The position numbers and the translations under genes are program-made. The notes under the pieces are model-generated. The model ran no database searches, was not told the DNA's origin, and saw only the letters and a program-made list of their open reading frames with translations. Positions 56,033-64,000 of a DNA stretch of 64,000 nucleotides are shown in pieces. The stretch is taken from assembly GCF_023204835.1 (NCBI RefSeq), contig NZ_CP096270.1, positions 3,105,528 through 3,169,527 of the forward strand. The letters are read 5' to 3'. Source of the stretch: Salinarchaeum laminariae. GTDB taxonomy: Archaea; Halobacteriota; Halobacteria; Halobacteriales; Salinarchaeaceae. Position 1 is the first letter of the stretch, and each line of letters begins with the position of its first letter.

Positions 56033-56143
56033 AGGAAGCCCCCTCCCGCTCGCGCACGCTCGCTGTGCGCGGCCTCGCTACCGCTCGGCCGTGCTTACTT
56101 CGCGAGCGAACGCGAGCGGTCGGGCCCTTCCAGTCCCTCCCAG
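56033..56143 (-). repeat. Dispersed hairpin repeat, copy D (minus strand)
   Basis: Shorter, more diverged copy. On the minus strand it reads GGACTGGAAGGGCCCGACCGCTCGCG, then GAAGTAAGCAC, then GCGCACAGCGAG and CGCGAGCGGGAGGGGGCTTCC. Arms at 56046-56054 and 56111-56119 pair perfectly. It is inverted relative to copy B, which begins ~108 bp away, so the 538-bp gap after rpl12 is largely repeat sequence. Confidence 0.75.
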
Positions 56144-56250
56144 TGGATTTCAGCCGAGTGCTTCGCTACGGTGGATCGTCGAGGCTGCTGTGATCGGCGA
56201 ACGATCGGTTCAAAACGTGGCCTGGAATCCCCACGCAATTCGCGCTCAGA

Positions 56251-56392
56251 GAATCAGTCACCGGGTGGGACTGGAAGGGGCCGACCGCTCGCCGGTGTAG
56301 GCGAAGTAAGCACTGGACTGAGCGAACGAAGTGAGCGAGGGAAGCGCGCAACGAGCGTACGCCGGCGAGCGGGAGGGGGCTTCCAAGCGGTT
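56251..56392 (+). repeat. Dispersed hairpin repeat, copy B
   Basis: Closest relative of copy A: a 51-nt central block (AGTAAGCACTGGACTGAGCG ... GAAGCGCGCAACGAG) differs at only two positions. The arms CCGCTCGCCGG (56285-56295) and CCGGCGAGCGG (56362-56372) pair perfectly, with a few more pairs inward, although their inner bases differ from copy A. The flanks GACTGGAAGGGGCC and GAGGGGGCTTCCAAGCGG are shared. The short remainder of the gap (56393-56480) holds a TATA-like TTATTAG at 56452 for the next gene. Confidence 0.85.
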
Positions 56393-56480
56393 CGCCCTGC
56401 TTGTAGTTAGCCCAGTTCTCTAAACGAAGTTCCTCAGCGTCAGACGCACGCTTATTAGCCCCCGGGCCGTCGCCACGGGC

Positions 56481-57113
56481 ATGCCCACGATCGAGATCAC
56501 CGAGGACCAGCACGAGTACCTCGATGCCCTCCGCGACGACATCCAACAGGACGTCGTCGGGAAGTACGCGCACGTCCGGATGGTCGACGCGGTCCAGTAC
56601 CTCATCGACAACCACGAAGGCGAGATCAACGCGACCGTCACGGCGCCCTCCGCCGGGCCAGAGGTATCCGCAGAGAACACACCGGTCGCCGACCCGGTGG
56701 AAGATGCGGGAGAGGATGCGGCTGAGGACGCCGATGAGAGCGAGGATGCGGCCGAGGAGGAGAGCGTCGAGGACGAAAGCGACGCTGACGTGGAAGACGC
56801 CGACGACGCCGACTCTGAGGACGTCGAGTCGGACGACGCTGCAGCGGACGAGGAAGAGGACGCTGCTGCAGAGGAGGAAGACGACGAAGCGTCCGACACC
56901 GGCGGCGCCAGCTCACCCCCGATGGCCGCTGCCGGCGGTGGCGGCGACGACGGCATGCTCTCCGCGATGATGGCGCTGATGGACACCCACGACGACAAGT
57001 GGGAGGACGCAGCCGGCGACACCGGCTACGAAGTCGCACTGCCCGACGGCTCCTCGGAGTCCGCCGCCACGCAGGACGACGTGCGCGCGCTGCTGTTCAA
57101 ACACTACGAGTAG
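56481..57113 (+). CDS. Acidic low-complexity protein with RHH-like N-terminus
   Basis: A 210-residue protein. Residues 1-52 (MPTIEITEDQHEYLDALRDD..., VGKYAHVRMVDAVQYLIDNHE) resemble a small strand-helix-helix domain of the kind seen in CopG-type binders, though basic DNA-contact residues are few. Residues ~65-140 are almost only Asp, Glu, Ala and Ser. A conserved end (MLSAMMALMDTHDDKWEDAAGDTGYEV ... LLFKHYE) follows. Function is unknown. A TATA-like element ~27 bp upstream fits a leaderless transcript. Confidence 0.78.
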   Translation: MPTIEITEDQHEYLDALRDDIQQDVVGKYAHVRMVDAVQYLIDNHEGEINATVTAPSAGPEVSAENTPVADPVEDAGEDAAEDADESEDAAEEESVEDESDADVEDADDADSEDVESDDAAADEEEDAAAEEEDDEASDTGGASSPPMAAAGGGGDDGMLSAMMALMDTHDDKWEDAAGDTGYEVALPDGSSESAATQDDVRALLFKHYE

Positions 57114-57215
57114 CGACTGCCCGGGTGATCGGCGTCGGAACCGCCCACTCGGAAACGAAAATCGCCCTCGTCGCCTCCACAATTATTATCTCAGTAGCGG
57201 CCGAATTATATCGAC

Positions 57216-57755
57216 GTGCATCGGCGAACGTACCTTCTTGCGCTCTGTGGCTCGGTGTTCGCCGGAGCCGCCGCCCTCGAACTCCGCACTCGGGGCTCCT
57301 CGGTCAGTAACAGGCCGCTCACGGAGTACGACTGTCCGCCCTTCGAGGGCGGGGAGGACTGGAAGCCGACGGTCTGCTCGCACACCGTCGATACTGCCGC
57401 TGCCGAGATTTTCCTCCAGCCGTCCGTTGAGCGAATCGATGATCCGGGAGAACTCACGTTCACGCTGACGAACGACTCGGACCGGACTCTCCACGTCGAT
57501 CCGTGGGACTGGGCGCTTCGAACGCAGGGGTCCGACGGCTGGCGAGCGATCGAGTACACCGGCGGCATTGCGAGCGGGTCCCTCGAACTCCCGCCTGGCG
57601 AGACGCACGAGTGGGACGCCATGGAGATTGCGGACTACTTCGCAGACTGGCAATTCGAATTTCCACCGGGCACGTACCTCGCTGGCGTCAGAGTGGCCGA
57701 TCCAGGGCCTGCAAACTGGATGCGGCATGCAGCTCTGTTCCGGATCGAGGAGTAA
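57216..57755 (+). CDS. Secreted protein with immunoglobulin-like fold
   Basis: A 179-residue protein from GTG (VHRRTYLLALCGSVFAGAAALEL), which has a short hydrophobic N-terminus like a signal peptide or anchor. The rest is beta-rich: ELTFTLTNDSDRTLHVDPWDW, LPPGETHEWDAMEI and FPPGTYLAGVRV resemble BsuPI/DUF4352-type Ig-like domains. Two Cys (DCPPF, VCSHT) may form a disulfide. No family is named. AT-rich TATTATC and ATTATAT lie 25-35 and 6-12 bp upstream; the former fits a promoter. Confidence 0.7.
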   Translation: MHRRTYLLALCGSVFAGAAALELRTRGSSVSNRPLTEYDCPPFEGGEDWKPTVCSHTVDTAAAEIFLQPSVERIDDPGELTFTLTNDSDRTLHVDPWDWALRTQGSDGWRAIEYTGGIASGSLELPPGETHEWDAMEIADYFADWQFEFPPGTYLAGVRVADPGPANWMRHAALFRIEE

Positions 57756-57781
57756 TCGGGCGGAGGAGCACTCGATAGTTA

Positions 57782-58345
57782 TCACGGTCTCCGCTCTTGC
57801 CGGTCGCCACAGCCCGCAACGTAGACCACTGCCAGCTCGTGCAGCCGTGGATGTGCCACGGCGTGTGGCCTCGCCGCCCGCACGAGGTCGAAGGCGTCGA
57901 GCAGCGAGCGATCCTCCTCGCAAGCTATCGTCGTCGCAATGACGGTGTTCGATCGCGAGATACCGGCTTTACAGTGGACGAGGAGCGAGTCGCAGTCGGC
58001 ATCGGCTGCGTCGCACTCCCTGTAGAGCCGCCGGGCAGCGTCAGCAGCGTCCCGGAATCGGTCCCACTCGGCCTCGTAGCCGTCCACCAGCGGCTGGAAG
58101 TGCGTGGTGCCCGGCTCGCGCTCCTCGGCGACGGTCAACACGACGTCGAAGCGACGATCGCAACCGTCGGGGTCGGCGGCGAACCTGTTACCGAGAAACA
58201 GCGGTCGGTCGCCGATCTGTCGGACGATCGGGCGCTCGGGATGACAGCCGTACAGTCGGGCGATTGGACCGTCCTGCTCGCGGCCGTCGATCGGGACGGT
58301 GATGTGGGGCGTCGCCTCCTCCTCGTCGGTGGGCCGTTCGGACAT
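57782..58345 (-). CDS. Dual-specificity phosphatase-like protein
   Basis: A 187-residue phosphatase. The signature LVHCKAGISRSNTVIA (~137-152) has the catalytic Cys, the P-loop and Arg (HCx5R). An upstream Asp in the DRFRDAADAARRLY region may be the general acid. Family likeness is to DSP/PTP enzymes that remove phosphate from Tyr/Ser/Thr or small molecules. The C-terminus ends ELAVVYVAGCGDRQERRP. ATG at 58345. It follows the M20 gene on the same strand by 16 bp, a possible operon without obvious common function. Confidence 0.87.
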   Translation of the reverse strand: MSERPTDEEEATPHITVPIDGREQDGPIARLYGCHPERPIVRQIGDRPLFLGNRFAADPDGCDRRFDVVLTVAEEREPGTTHFQPLVDGYEAEWDRFRDAADAARRLYRECDAADADCDSLLVHCKAGISRSNTVIATTIACEEDRSLLDAFDLVRAARPHAVAHPRLHELAVVYVAGCGDRQERRP

Positions 58346-58361
58346 CAATTGTGGCTCCGTC

Positions 58362-59648
58362 TCAGGGACTCTCCGCCGCGATCCGCTCGATCGAGTCAGC
58401 GAGCACGTCGACACCGATCCCGATCGAGTCCTCGTCGACGTCGAACGTCGCGGTGTGGTGGCCGCCGGGGTGATCGGTGCCGACGCCGACGTACGCCGCG
58501 AGGCCGCCATTGTCCTGCACCGCACGCATCAGATAGGTGGCGTCCTCGCTGCCGCCGAGATCGTCACGATCGAGCACGCGCTCGACGTCCGGATGGCCTT
58601 TCGCGACCGCGCCGACGACGTCCCGGAGCTCGTCGTCGCTTTCAGCGGACGGCGCGCGGCCGTCGTCGCTGAGCGTGACGTCGCAGTCGTGCATCAGTGC
58701 GGCGCCCTCGACGACCCGGCGGGCGTTCTCGTCCATGTACTCCATCAGCGGCGTGGTCTCGCCGCGAACCTCCAATACCATCCGGGCGTACTCCGGAACG
58801 ATGTTCGAGGCGGTACCGCCCTCGATCACGCCGGCGTTGATCCGCGTCGGCCCGTCGCTGTGCCGGGGGATCGCGTAGCAGTTCTGGACGGCGGCGGCCA
58901 GCGCCTGGTTGGCGTTCCGGCCCTGCTCTGGCTGACCCCCGGCGTGGGCTGGCGCGCCCTCGAACTCGGCCTCGAACTGCGCGACCGCGAGGAACCCCTC
59001 GACGCCCGCGACGATCTCGCCGGTCGGGTGGTCCAGGCCGATGTGGATCGCGAGCAGGGAATCGACGTCGTCGAGGTGCCCCGACTCGGCGATCGCCTTT
59101 GCGCCGCCGACCTGCTCCTCGGCGGGCTGGAAGATGAGCTTCAGCGTCCCGGAGAACGCCTCGCTCTCGCTGATCGCGCGGAGGACGCCGATCCCGATCG
59201 CGGCGTGGGCGTCGTGGCCGCAGGCGTGCATCGCACCGTCGTTCTCCGAGCGGAACCCCTCGGCGGCGGGAACGTGCTCAGCTGCCTCGGACTCTCCACG
59301 GGGCAGGCCGTCGATGTCGACGCGGAGCGCGATCGTCGGCCCCTCGCCACGGTGGAGCTCGGCGATGAGGCCCGTGTGTCCGCCTTCGAGCTCGGTCAGG
59401 ATCGACTCGTCGGCGCCGGCAGCGAGCGCGCGGCCGTACCACTCGTCGAGCGTCTCGTCGTCGGGGACCGCCATCCGTTCGTCGCTCGCCAGCGCGTCCG
59501 GTCCGACGTGGAGCGCATCCACGCCGATCTCACGACACGCCTCGACGATCCGCGCCGTCGTGTAGAACTCACACCACGCTGGCTCGGGACGGCGGTGGAG
59601 GTCCCGGCGGAGCGCGATCAGCGAGTCCGAATCCGTCACAGTCGCCAT
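58362..59648 (-). CDS. M20 family amidohydrolase (IAA-amino acid hydrolase-like)
   Basis: A 428-residue metal-dependent hydrolase. Metal ligands appear in HACGHDAHAAIGIGVL (~137-152), PAEEQVGGAKAIAESG (~175-190) and the His in HIGLDHPTGE. The dimerisation domain sits in the middle (PAHAGGQPEQGRNANQALAAAV), and the closing His is in TDHPGGHHTATFDVDE. Family members remove N-acyl or carbamoyl groups from amino acids or indole conjugates; substrate is not predictable. ATG at 59648 gives the family start (MATVTDSDSLIALRRDLHRRPE). Confidence 0.9.
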   Translation of the reverse strand: MATVTDSDSLIALRRDLHRRPEPAWCEFYTTARIVEACREIGVDALHVGPDALASDERMAVPDDETLDEWYGRALAAGADESILTELEGGHTGLIAELHRGEGPTIALRVDIDGLPRGESEAAEHVPAAEGFRSENDGAMHACGHDAHAAIGIGVLRAISESEAFSGTLKLIFQPAEEQVGGAKAIAESGHLDDVDSLLAIHIGLDHPTGEIVAGVEGFLAVAQFEAEFEGAPAHAGGQPEQGRNANQALAAAVQNCYAIPRHSDGPTRINAGVIEGGTASNIVPEYARMVLEVRGETTPLMEYMDENARRVVEGAALMHDCDVTLSDDGRAPSAESDDELRDVVGAVAKGHPDVERVLDRDDLGGSEDATYLMRAVQDNGGLAAYVGVGTDHPGGHHTATFDVDEDSIGIGVDVLADSIERIAAESP

Positions 59649-59805
59649 GGCCGCAGGTCGGTGACGGATTCACTTAACGGCTCGCGACGGGGAGGGCAGC
59701 GTGGAGTTCCGGCCCGCAGCGAGGCGATCGGCCGTCGAAAACCGAGTCGTCCGCATCGAAATGGAGGCGAAATCCCCATACGCAGTCGGCGCGGAGAGTC
59801 CACAG

Positions 59806-60798
59806 ATGCACAGCGGGTCGATCGATCTCGAGGAACTCCCGGGCGGCCTCGACCTCTACGCGACGCTCGAGAGCGGCCAGTCCTACGGCTGGCGTCGTGC
59901 GGACGGCGGCTGCTACACCGACGACGGGCCCGAATCATGGGAGAGTGACCCACCGTGGTACGTCCGGGTCGTCGACGGCGACGTCCTGCGCGTCCGCCAG
60001 CACCTCGACCAGAACCCCGATGACGACGGTAGCGATCCCGAAGATCGCGATTCGGGGAGTACCGATCCCGACCCCACCAAATCGGACCACAGCGGCGGCG
60101 TCCTCGAGTGGCAGGGAACTGCCGACCTGGAAGACGAACTGCGTCGCCTGCTCCGGCTGGAGGACGATCTCCCGGCGATTCTCGATTCGGCTGCCGGGGG
60201 CGACGATGGCCTCCTGAGACCCGCGGTCGAGTACGCGCCCGGCATGCGGCTCGTCGGTGATCCGGCCTTCGAGACCCTGATCGCGTTCATCTGCTCGACG
60301 CAGATGCGCGTCGCGCGGATTCACGGGATGGTCAGCGCGCTCGCGGATGCCTACGGCGAGCCGGTTACCGTCGACGGGCGCACCTACCACGCGTTTCCCG
60401 AGCCAGCGGCGCTCGCCGAAGCGACGGAGGCCGAACTCCGCGATCTCGGCCTGGGCTATCGGGCGCCCTACGTCGTCGAGACGGCGGAGATGGTGGCCAG
60501 CGGCGAACTGGACCCGACCGACGCTCTCGGCGAGCCATACGAGGAGGCGCGTGAGACGCTCACCGGGTTCGTCGGCGTCGGCGACAAGGTCGCGGACTGC
60601 GTCTTGCTGTTCTCGCTTGGCTATCTCGAGGCCGTCCCGCTTGACACCTGGATCCAGTCGGCGATCGCGGACCACTTTCCGGAGTGTGATCGAGGCAGCT
60701 ACGCCGAAACCTCGCGAGCAATCCGGGAGCGATTCGGCGAAGAGTACGCCGGCTACGTCCAGACGTACGTCTTTCATTACCTTCGGACGCGGGCGTGA
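59806..60798 (+). CDS. ogg: 8-oxoguanine DNA glycosylase / AP lyase (Ogg)
   Basis: A 330-residue base-excision repair enzyme that removes oxidised guanine. The N-terminus MHSGSIDLEELPGGLDLYATLESGQSYGW has the OGG1 N-terminal domain. The helix-hairpin-helix GFVGVGDKVADCVLLFSLGYLEAVPLDTWIQ contains the catalytic Lys and the later Asp. A ~35-residue acidic insert (~65-102) is unlike bacterial or human Ogg and sits in a surface region. Start 59806 matches the usual beginning; an upstream GTG frame is possible but less likely. Confidence 0.9.
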   Translation: MHSGSIDLEELPGGLDLYATLESGQSYGWRRADGGCYTDDGPESWESDPPWYVRVVDGDVLRVRQHLDQNPDDDGSDPEDRDSGSTDPDPTKSDHSGGVLEWQGTADLEDELRRLLRLEDDLPAILDSAAGGDDGLLRPAVEYAPGMRLVGDPAFETLIAFICSTQMRVARIHGMVSALADAYGEPVTVDGRTYHAFPEPAALAEATEAELRDLGLGYRAPYVVETAEMVASGELDPTDALGEPYEEARETLTGFVGVGDKVADCVLLFSLGYLEAVPLDTWIQSAIADHFPECDRGSYAETSRAIRERFGEEYAGYVQTYVFHYLRTRA

Positions 60799-60870
60799 AT
60801 TTCTGGGGATGTCTCCGTCGTGGCTGCGCGATCGAAACGACGTTGTCGATGCCCAACCTCCAGCCAGCCA

Positions 60871-61545
60871 ATGGCGACGACGGTGCTCTCCTGGAGCGGT
60901 GGGAAGGACGCGGCCTACGCGCTTTCCGAACTCCGCGCTGGCGACGACGAAGTCGTCGAGCTGCTGACGACTGTCGCGGGTGACACCGGCCGAAGCTCCA
61001 TGCACGGCGTCCGTCGATCACTGTACGAACGGCAGGCCGCAGCGCTTGGCGCGGATCTGCGGATCGTCACGCTGCCGCCCGAGCCCAAGGACGACACATA
61101 CGAGTCGGTCATGGGCGAGGTGGTCGCGGAGTACGCCAATCGAGGAATCGATCGGCTCGCCTTCGCCGACCTGTTCCTCGAGGACGTGCGTCAGTACCGG
61201 GAGGATCGACTGGCGGAGAGCCCGGTCGATCCGACGTTTCCGATCTGGGGCCAGTCGACGGACGAACAGGCGACGGCGTTCCTCGAAGCCGGGTTCCGGG
61301 CAGTGGTGGTTGCCGTCGACGGCGACCGTCTCGATCCATCGTTCGCGGGGCGTCCGTTCGACCGAGAGTTCCTCGACTCGCTCCCCGAGACCGTCGACCC
61401 CTGCGGGGAGCGAGGGGCATTCCACACGTTCGTCTGGGACGGCCCGATTTTCCACGAGCCGGTGCCGATCGACGTCGGCGAGACGGTAGCCAAGCCGGTC
61501 GGCGACGGCACCTACCACTACTCCCGACTCCGTGCAGACGAGTGA
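60871..61545 (+). CDS. dph6: Diphthine-ammonia ligase-like ATP pyrophosphatase (Dph6 family)
   Basis: A 224-residue PP-loop ATPase. VLSWSGGKDAAYALSEL (~5-21) is the ATP-binding signature; LTTVAGDTGRSSMHGVR, FADLFLEDVRQYREDRL, PIWGQSTDEQATAFL and GERGAFHTFVWDGPIF fit the Dph6/MJ0570 family. The reaction adds ammonia to diphthine in elongation factor 2 to form diphthamide. Family members may have other substrates, so the role is likely but not certain. ATG 60871 begins at the motif; the longer frame is unsupported. It lies ~70 bp after ogg. Confidence 0.88.
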   Translation: MATTVLSWSGGKDAAYALSELRAGDDEVVELLTTVAGDTGRSSMHGVRRSLYERQAAALGADLRIVTLPPEPKDDTYESVMGEVVAEYANRGIDRLAFADLFLEDVRQYREDRLAESPVDPTFPIWGQSTDEQATAFLEAGFRAVVVAVDGDRLDPSFAGRPFDREFLDSLPETVDPCGERGAFHTFVWDGPIFHEPVPIDVGETVAKPVGDGTYHYSRLRADE

Positions 61546-61623
61546 TCTGCGATTCCTGAGAAGTCCGGACCGAGAGAGAGAGCCCCACGGACGGTTTTAG
61601 TACTCGGACCCGAACCACTCACT

Positions 61624-61902
61624 ATGAGCGATCGAACCCGTGCACACGTGTTCGTCACCGGCCGCGTTCAAGGCGTGTTCTTCCGTGCGACCACGCGCGA
61701 ACGGGCAGCGGAGGTTGGCGTCGACGGCTGGGTCCGGAACCTCGACGACGGTCGCGTCGAAGCCGTCTTCGAGGGGAGCGAGGAGCAGGTCGACGCGATG
61801 ATCGAGTTCTGTCACGAGGGCAGTAGCGCGGCGCGCGTCGAGGACGTCGATGTCGAAGAACAACCGCCCGAGGGCGTCGACGGATTCCAGATCGAGCGGT
61901 GA
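61624..61902 (+). CDS. acyP: Acylphosphatase
   Basis: A 92-residue enzyme that hydrolyses carboxyl-phosphate bonds. Family motifs are [18 protein letters not shown], with the catalytic Arg, and [19 protein letters not shown], with the catalytic Asn. Length is standard and no insert is present. A TATA-like GTTTTAGTA ~25-32 bp before the ATG indicates a leaderless gene. Cytosolic; the physiological substrate is not known. Confidence 0.96.
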   Translation: MSDRTRAHVFVTGRVQGVFFRATTRERAAEVGVDGWVRNLDDGRVEAVFEGSEEQVDAMIEFCHEGSSAARVEDVDVEEQPPEGVDGFQIER

Positions 61903-62044
61903 CGGCCGCGGTGGGGAGCGACCGTTCCGACATCGAGACGACCGGGCCTGCAGCCAGGCGTAACCGACCGGCAGACGTGGATCCAACGGCATCGGCGCCG
62001 GTTCGGGGATTGCCTTTAAGCCACTCCCGCCCTCTACACCGGCT

Positions 62045-62863
62045 ATGCCACTGAAGTCGTCACTCCGATGGAGCTTCTACGACCGCGCACTCGCACTTCT
62101 TCCCTTCCTGCTCGGCATCACGATCGTCGGCGTTGGCGCCTGGCTCGGTGCCGGTGCCTTCCTCAACGAGCTCGCCTTCGGCGACCCCTCGGACGCCGGA
62201 TCGCCCGCGAGTCCCGTACTCCTCGCTGTCGGGCTCGTCGTCGGGCTGATCGTCTGGCAGATCGGTCGATCGGCCGTCCGTCACCACGCGATGCACGCGG
62301 CCATCGACAGCCGCATCGACGAGCTCGTCGACGAGGAGCGGATCGCCAGCAGCGCGGCGACCAAGGTCGACGACCGCATCGCCGACGTCGAAACTGACGT
62401 CGAGCAGGTGAGCCGGAAGACCACCGACCTCGAACAGCGGATCCGCGGCGACGAACTCGGCAGCGAGGAACTCGACCCGAGCCCGGAGCCCACGCAGACC
62501 GGCGGTGCCGATCCCACCGAAGCTGCGGCAGCCAGCGGCGCTGCCACGTCGACGGACGACACCGCTGCCGCCGGAGCTGAGGGGACAGATCACTCCGCCG
62601 GTGCTGGTGGGGCCGGGGATGCGAGCGAAGCAGCCGACGACGGCAGCGAGACGGCAGCTGCTGGTGGAGCGACGGCAGGCGGTGCCGGCGATGCTGGGAA
62701 TGACGCCGAGCCGGCAACGAACGATGCCGACGGTGGTAGTGACGCTGGTGTGGCCGGTGAGAGCACCGACGACGGCGACAACGACGATGACGGTGACGGC
62801 GGTAACGATGGCTTCGAGTGGGAGGGCGAAGACGACGACGGCGAGTACTACCGGGACGGCTGA
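62045..62863 (+). CDS. Membrane protein with long acidic, Ala/Gly-rich C-terminus
   Basis: A 272-residue protein. Two transmembrane helices (~15-37 and ~57-75) are followed by a helical stretch that may be a coiled coil (AIDSRIDELVDEERIASSAATKVDDRIADVETDVEQVSRKTTDLEQRI). Residues ~145-260 are a low-complexity string of Ala, Gly, Asp, Ser and Thr, ending FEWEGEDDDGEYYRDG. No family is assigned. A TATA-like CTTTAAG ~25-31 bp before the ATG supports the start. Confidence 0.8.
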   Translation: MPLKSSLRWSFYDRALALLPFLLGITIVGVGAWLGAGAFLNELAFGDPSDAGSPASPVLLAVGLVVGLIVWQIGRSAVRHHAMHAAIDSRIDELVDEERIASSAATKVDDRIADVETDVEQVSRKTTDLEQRIRGDELGSEELDPSPEPTQTGGADPTEAAAASGAATSTDDTAAAGAEGTDHSAGAGGAGDASEAADDGSETAAAGGATAGGAGDAGNDAEPATNDADGGSDAGVAGESTDDGDNDDDGDGGNDGFEWEGEDDDGEYYRDG

Positions 62864-62887
62864 TCGACGGGAGCGACGCGAGCGGCG

Positions 62888-63790
62888 CTACGCCTCGAGG
62901 ATGTCGTCGGATTCTATTTCGGGCACGGTGAGTTCGCCATCGAGCGCCAGCGCCGCCTGGCCGCCGACGCGGATCGTCTCGCCGGCACGGACCTGCACCC
63001 GTCCGGGACGATCCACGTAGTGACCCTGCTCGACGACGATCTCGTCCGGAAGGTCGTCGTCGAAGGCGCCGACGTGGCGAAGGAACGCGCCCGTCGCGCC
63101 GGCAGCGGTGCCAGTCACCGGATCTTCCGCGACGCCGGCCCCCGGTGCGAACGCCCGCGCGTGGACGTGCGCATCTCGCTCGAGCGTGTCGAACGTGAAC
63201 GCGTAGATCCCGACGGCGTCGACCTCGTCGGCGATTTCTGCGACTGCGTCGAGATCGGGGTCGACCTCGCCGAGCTGTGAGAGGAACGCCACGGGAACGA
63301 GCAGCCAGGGGAGGCCGGTCGAGGAAACCGCGAGTGGCAGCTCGGTCTCGAGGTCCGTGACCGCCGAGGGACGGAGGCCGAGCGCAGCGGCGATCCGATC
63401 GCGATCGAGATCGACTTTCTGGATCGTCGGGTCGTCCTGGGTCATCCAGACGGCGCCGTCGTCCTCGACCGTGACCTCGAGCACGCCGACAGGTGTTTCG
63501 ACCTCGACGGTACCCGGATCGAGCTCGTCGATCGCCGCGAGGCCGGCGAAGGTTCCGATTGTCGCGTGGCCACAGAGATCGACGGGCTGGGTTGGTGTGA
63601 AATACTGAATTCGGTACTCTGCGATGTCACCCTCAGCGAGAAACGCCGTCTCGCTCACGGAGAGCTCCCGGGCGATCGCCTGCCGCTGGGCGGTGGAGAG
63701 GCCGGCCGCGTCTGGCACCACGCCGGCGGCGTTGCCCGACAGCGGCTCGTCCGTGAACGCGTCGACCAGGAGCGTACGCGCGGTGTGCAT
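62888..63790 (-). CDS. PhzF family isomerase/epimerase-like protein
   Basis: A 300-residue protein of two homologous hot-dog-like halves. Motifs are TLLVDAFTDEPLSGNAAGVV, LSVSETAFL with the catalytic Glu, YFTPTQPVDLCGHATIG and AEDPVTGTAAGATGAFL. PhzF proteins isomerise small carboxylates; outside phenazine clusters the substrate is unknown. ATG 63790 begins at the family start. Convergent with the membrane protein gene. Confidence 0.9.
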   Translation of the reverse strand: MHTARTLLVDAFTDEPLSGNAAGVVPDAAGLSTAQRQAIARELSVSETAFLAEGDIAEYRIQYFTPTQPVDLCGHATIGTFAGLAAIDELDPGTVEVETPVGVLEVTVEDDGAVWMTQDDPTIQKVDLDRDRIAAALGLRPSAVTDLETELPLAVSSTGLPWLLVPVAFLSQLGEVDPDLDAVAEIADEVDAVGIYAFTFDTLERDAHVHARAFAPGAGVAEDPVTGTAAGATGAFLRHVGAFDDDLPDEIVVEQGHYVDRPGRVQVRAGETIRVGGQAALALDGELTVPEIESDDILEA

Positions 63791-63898
63791 ACGGCCTGCG
63801 ACGAGCGCCTGACACAAGACGTTGCGGGAACCGTGGCAGTGATCAGCGTGGACTGTGGGGTGAGTGGTGGGAAGCTGGCGGGTGGGCACGGGGAAGCC

Positions 63899-64000
63899 GG
63901 GGAGATGGGGAGGTGGGGAGATGGGGAGGTGGGGAGATGGGGAGGTGGGGAGATGGGGAGGTGGGGAGATGGGGAGGTGGGGAGATGGGGAGGTGGGGAG
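63899..64000. repeat. 16-bp G-rich tandem repeat at the window edge
   Basis: The unit GGGGAGATGGGGAGGT begins at 63899 and repeats every 16 bp for six full copies, with six bases of a seventh, then the window ends. It is itself two similar 8-mers. It is pure purine apart from one T per 8-mer and lies ~110 bp upstream of the PhzF gene start. The array clearly continues beyond the window. Confidence 0.95.

Noticed and set aside
55943..56480. tRNA or other stable RNA gene after rpl12
   Set aside because: The sequence is accounted for by two hairpin repeat copies and a promoter; no tRNA arms with a T-loop were found.
63899..64000. Telomere- or origin-like repeat
   Set aside because: Haloarchaeal chromosomes are circular, no orc1/cdc6 gene is near, and the unit does not resemble an ORB element.

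Overview
The window is chromosomal DNA of a halophilic archaeon (class Halobacteria). The evidence is very high GC content with strong third-position GC bias, proteins rich in Asp and Glu with short acidic inserts, many leaderless genes with a TATA-like box 25-33 nt upstream of the start, and archaeal marker genes: aIF1, GatE, the L1-L10(P0)-L12(P1) operon, MptE, archaetidylserine decarboxylase and class III signal-peptide pilins. I cannot name the genus. No rRNA, tRNA, IS element, prophage, plasmid origin or CRISPR array was recognised.

Layout. 1-8.8 kb: a CBS-MaoC fusion cut by the window edge, aroA, a PQQ-repeat lipoprotein, an M24 peptidase, small membrane proteins, tyrA and an overlapping Rsm22-like methyltransferase, followed by a 23-bp tandem repeat. 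9.1-13.5 kb: a MoxR / DUF58 / transglutaminase (TgpA-like) cluster. 13.6-24.5 kb: aIF1, Nudix hydrolase, DUF5804, alpha/beta hydrolase, an eIF2B-family protein, carB, a small zinc-ribbon gene, gatE and a TrmJ-like methyltransferase. 24.5-30.4 kb: DHPS-like protein and mptE (folate), an S66 peptidase, archaetidylserine decarboxylase, a Nudix CoA pyrophosphatase and DUF7109. 30.6-32.7 kb: three pilin-like genes and hpt. 32.7-39.8 kb: aroC, a GH5-like glycosidase, an MFS transporter, and a BioD/DRTGG protein overlapping an ADP-forming acyl-CoA synthetase. 39.9-42.6 kb: a zinc/manganese-type ABC importer with overlapping genes and a dyad in its promoter. 42.9-53.6 kb: DUF420, the B12 subunit of methylmalonyl-CoA mutase with MeaB, surE, an SLC13/TrkA-C permease, DUF2391, an LLM oxidoreductase, a GAF/PAS histidine kinase and a DUF7545-like protein. 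53.8-56 kb: the ribosomal stalk operon with a structured leader. 56.4-64 kb: a very acidic protein, a secreted protein, a DUSP-like phosphatase, M20 hydrolase, Ogg, Dph6-like ATPase, acylphosphatase, an acidic-tailed membrane protein and a PhzF protein, ending in a 16-bp G-rich tandem repeat.

Most genes are housekeeping. The shikimate/aromatic genes aroA, tyrA and aroC are scattered rather than clustered, while folP-mptE are adjacent. The most unusual material is non-coding. A dispersed ~110-140 bp hairpin-forming intergenic repeat occurs in four copies whose stem arms change together. There is a near-perfect 28-bp dyad over the metal-importer promoter, a probable L1 autoregulatory leader, two kinds of minisatellite, and long polypurine tracts. 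No clear new multi-gene system was found. The hairpin repeat is the best candidate for something undescribed.
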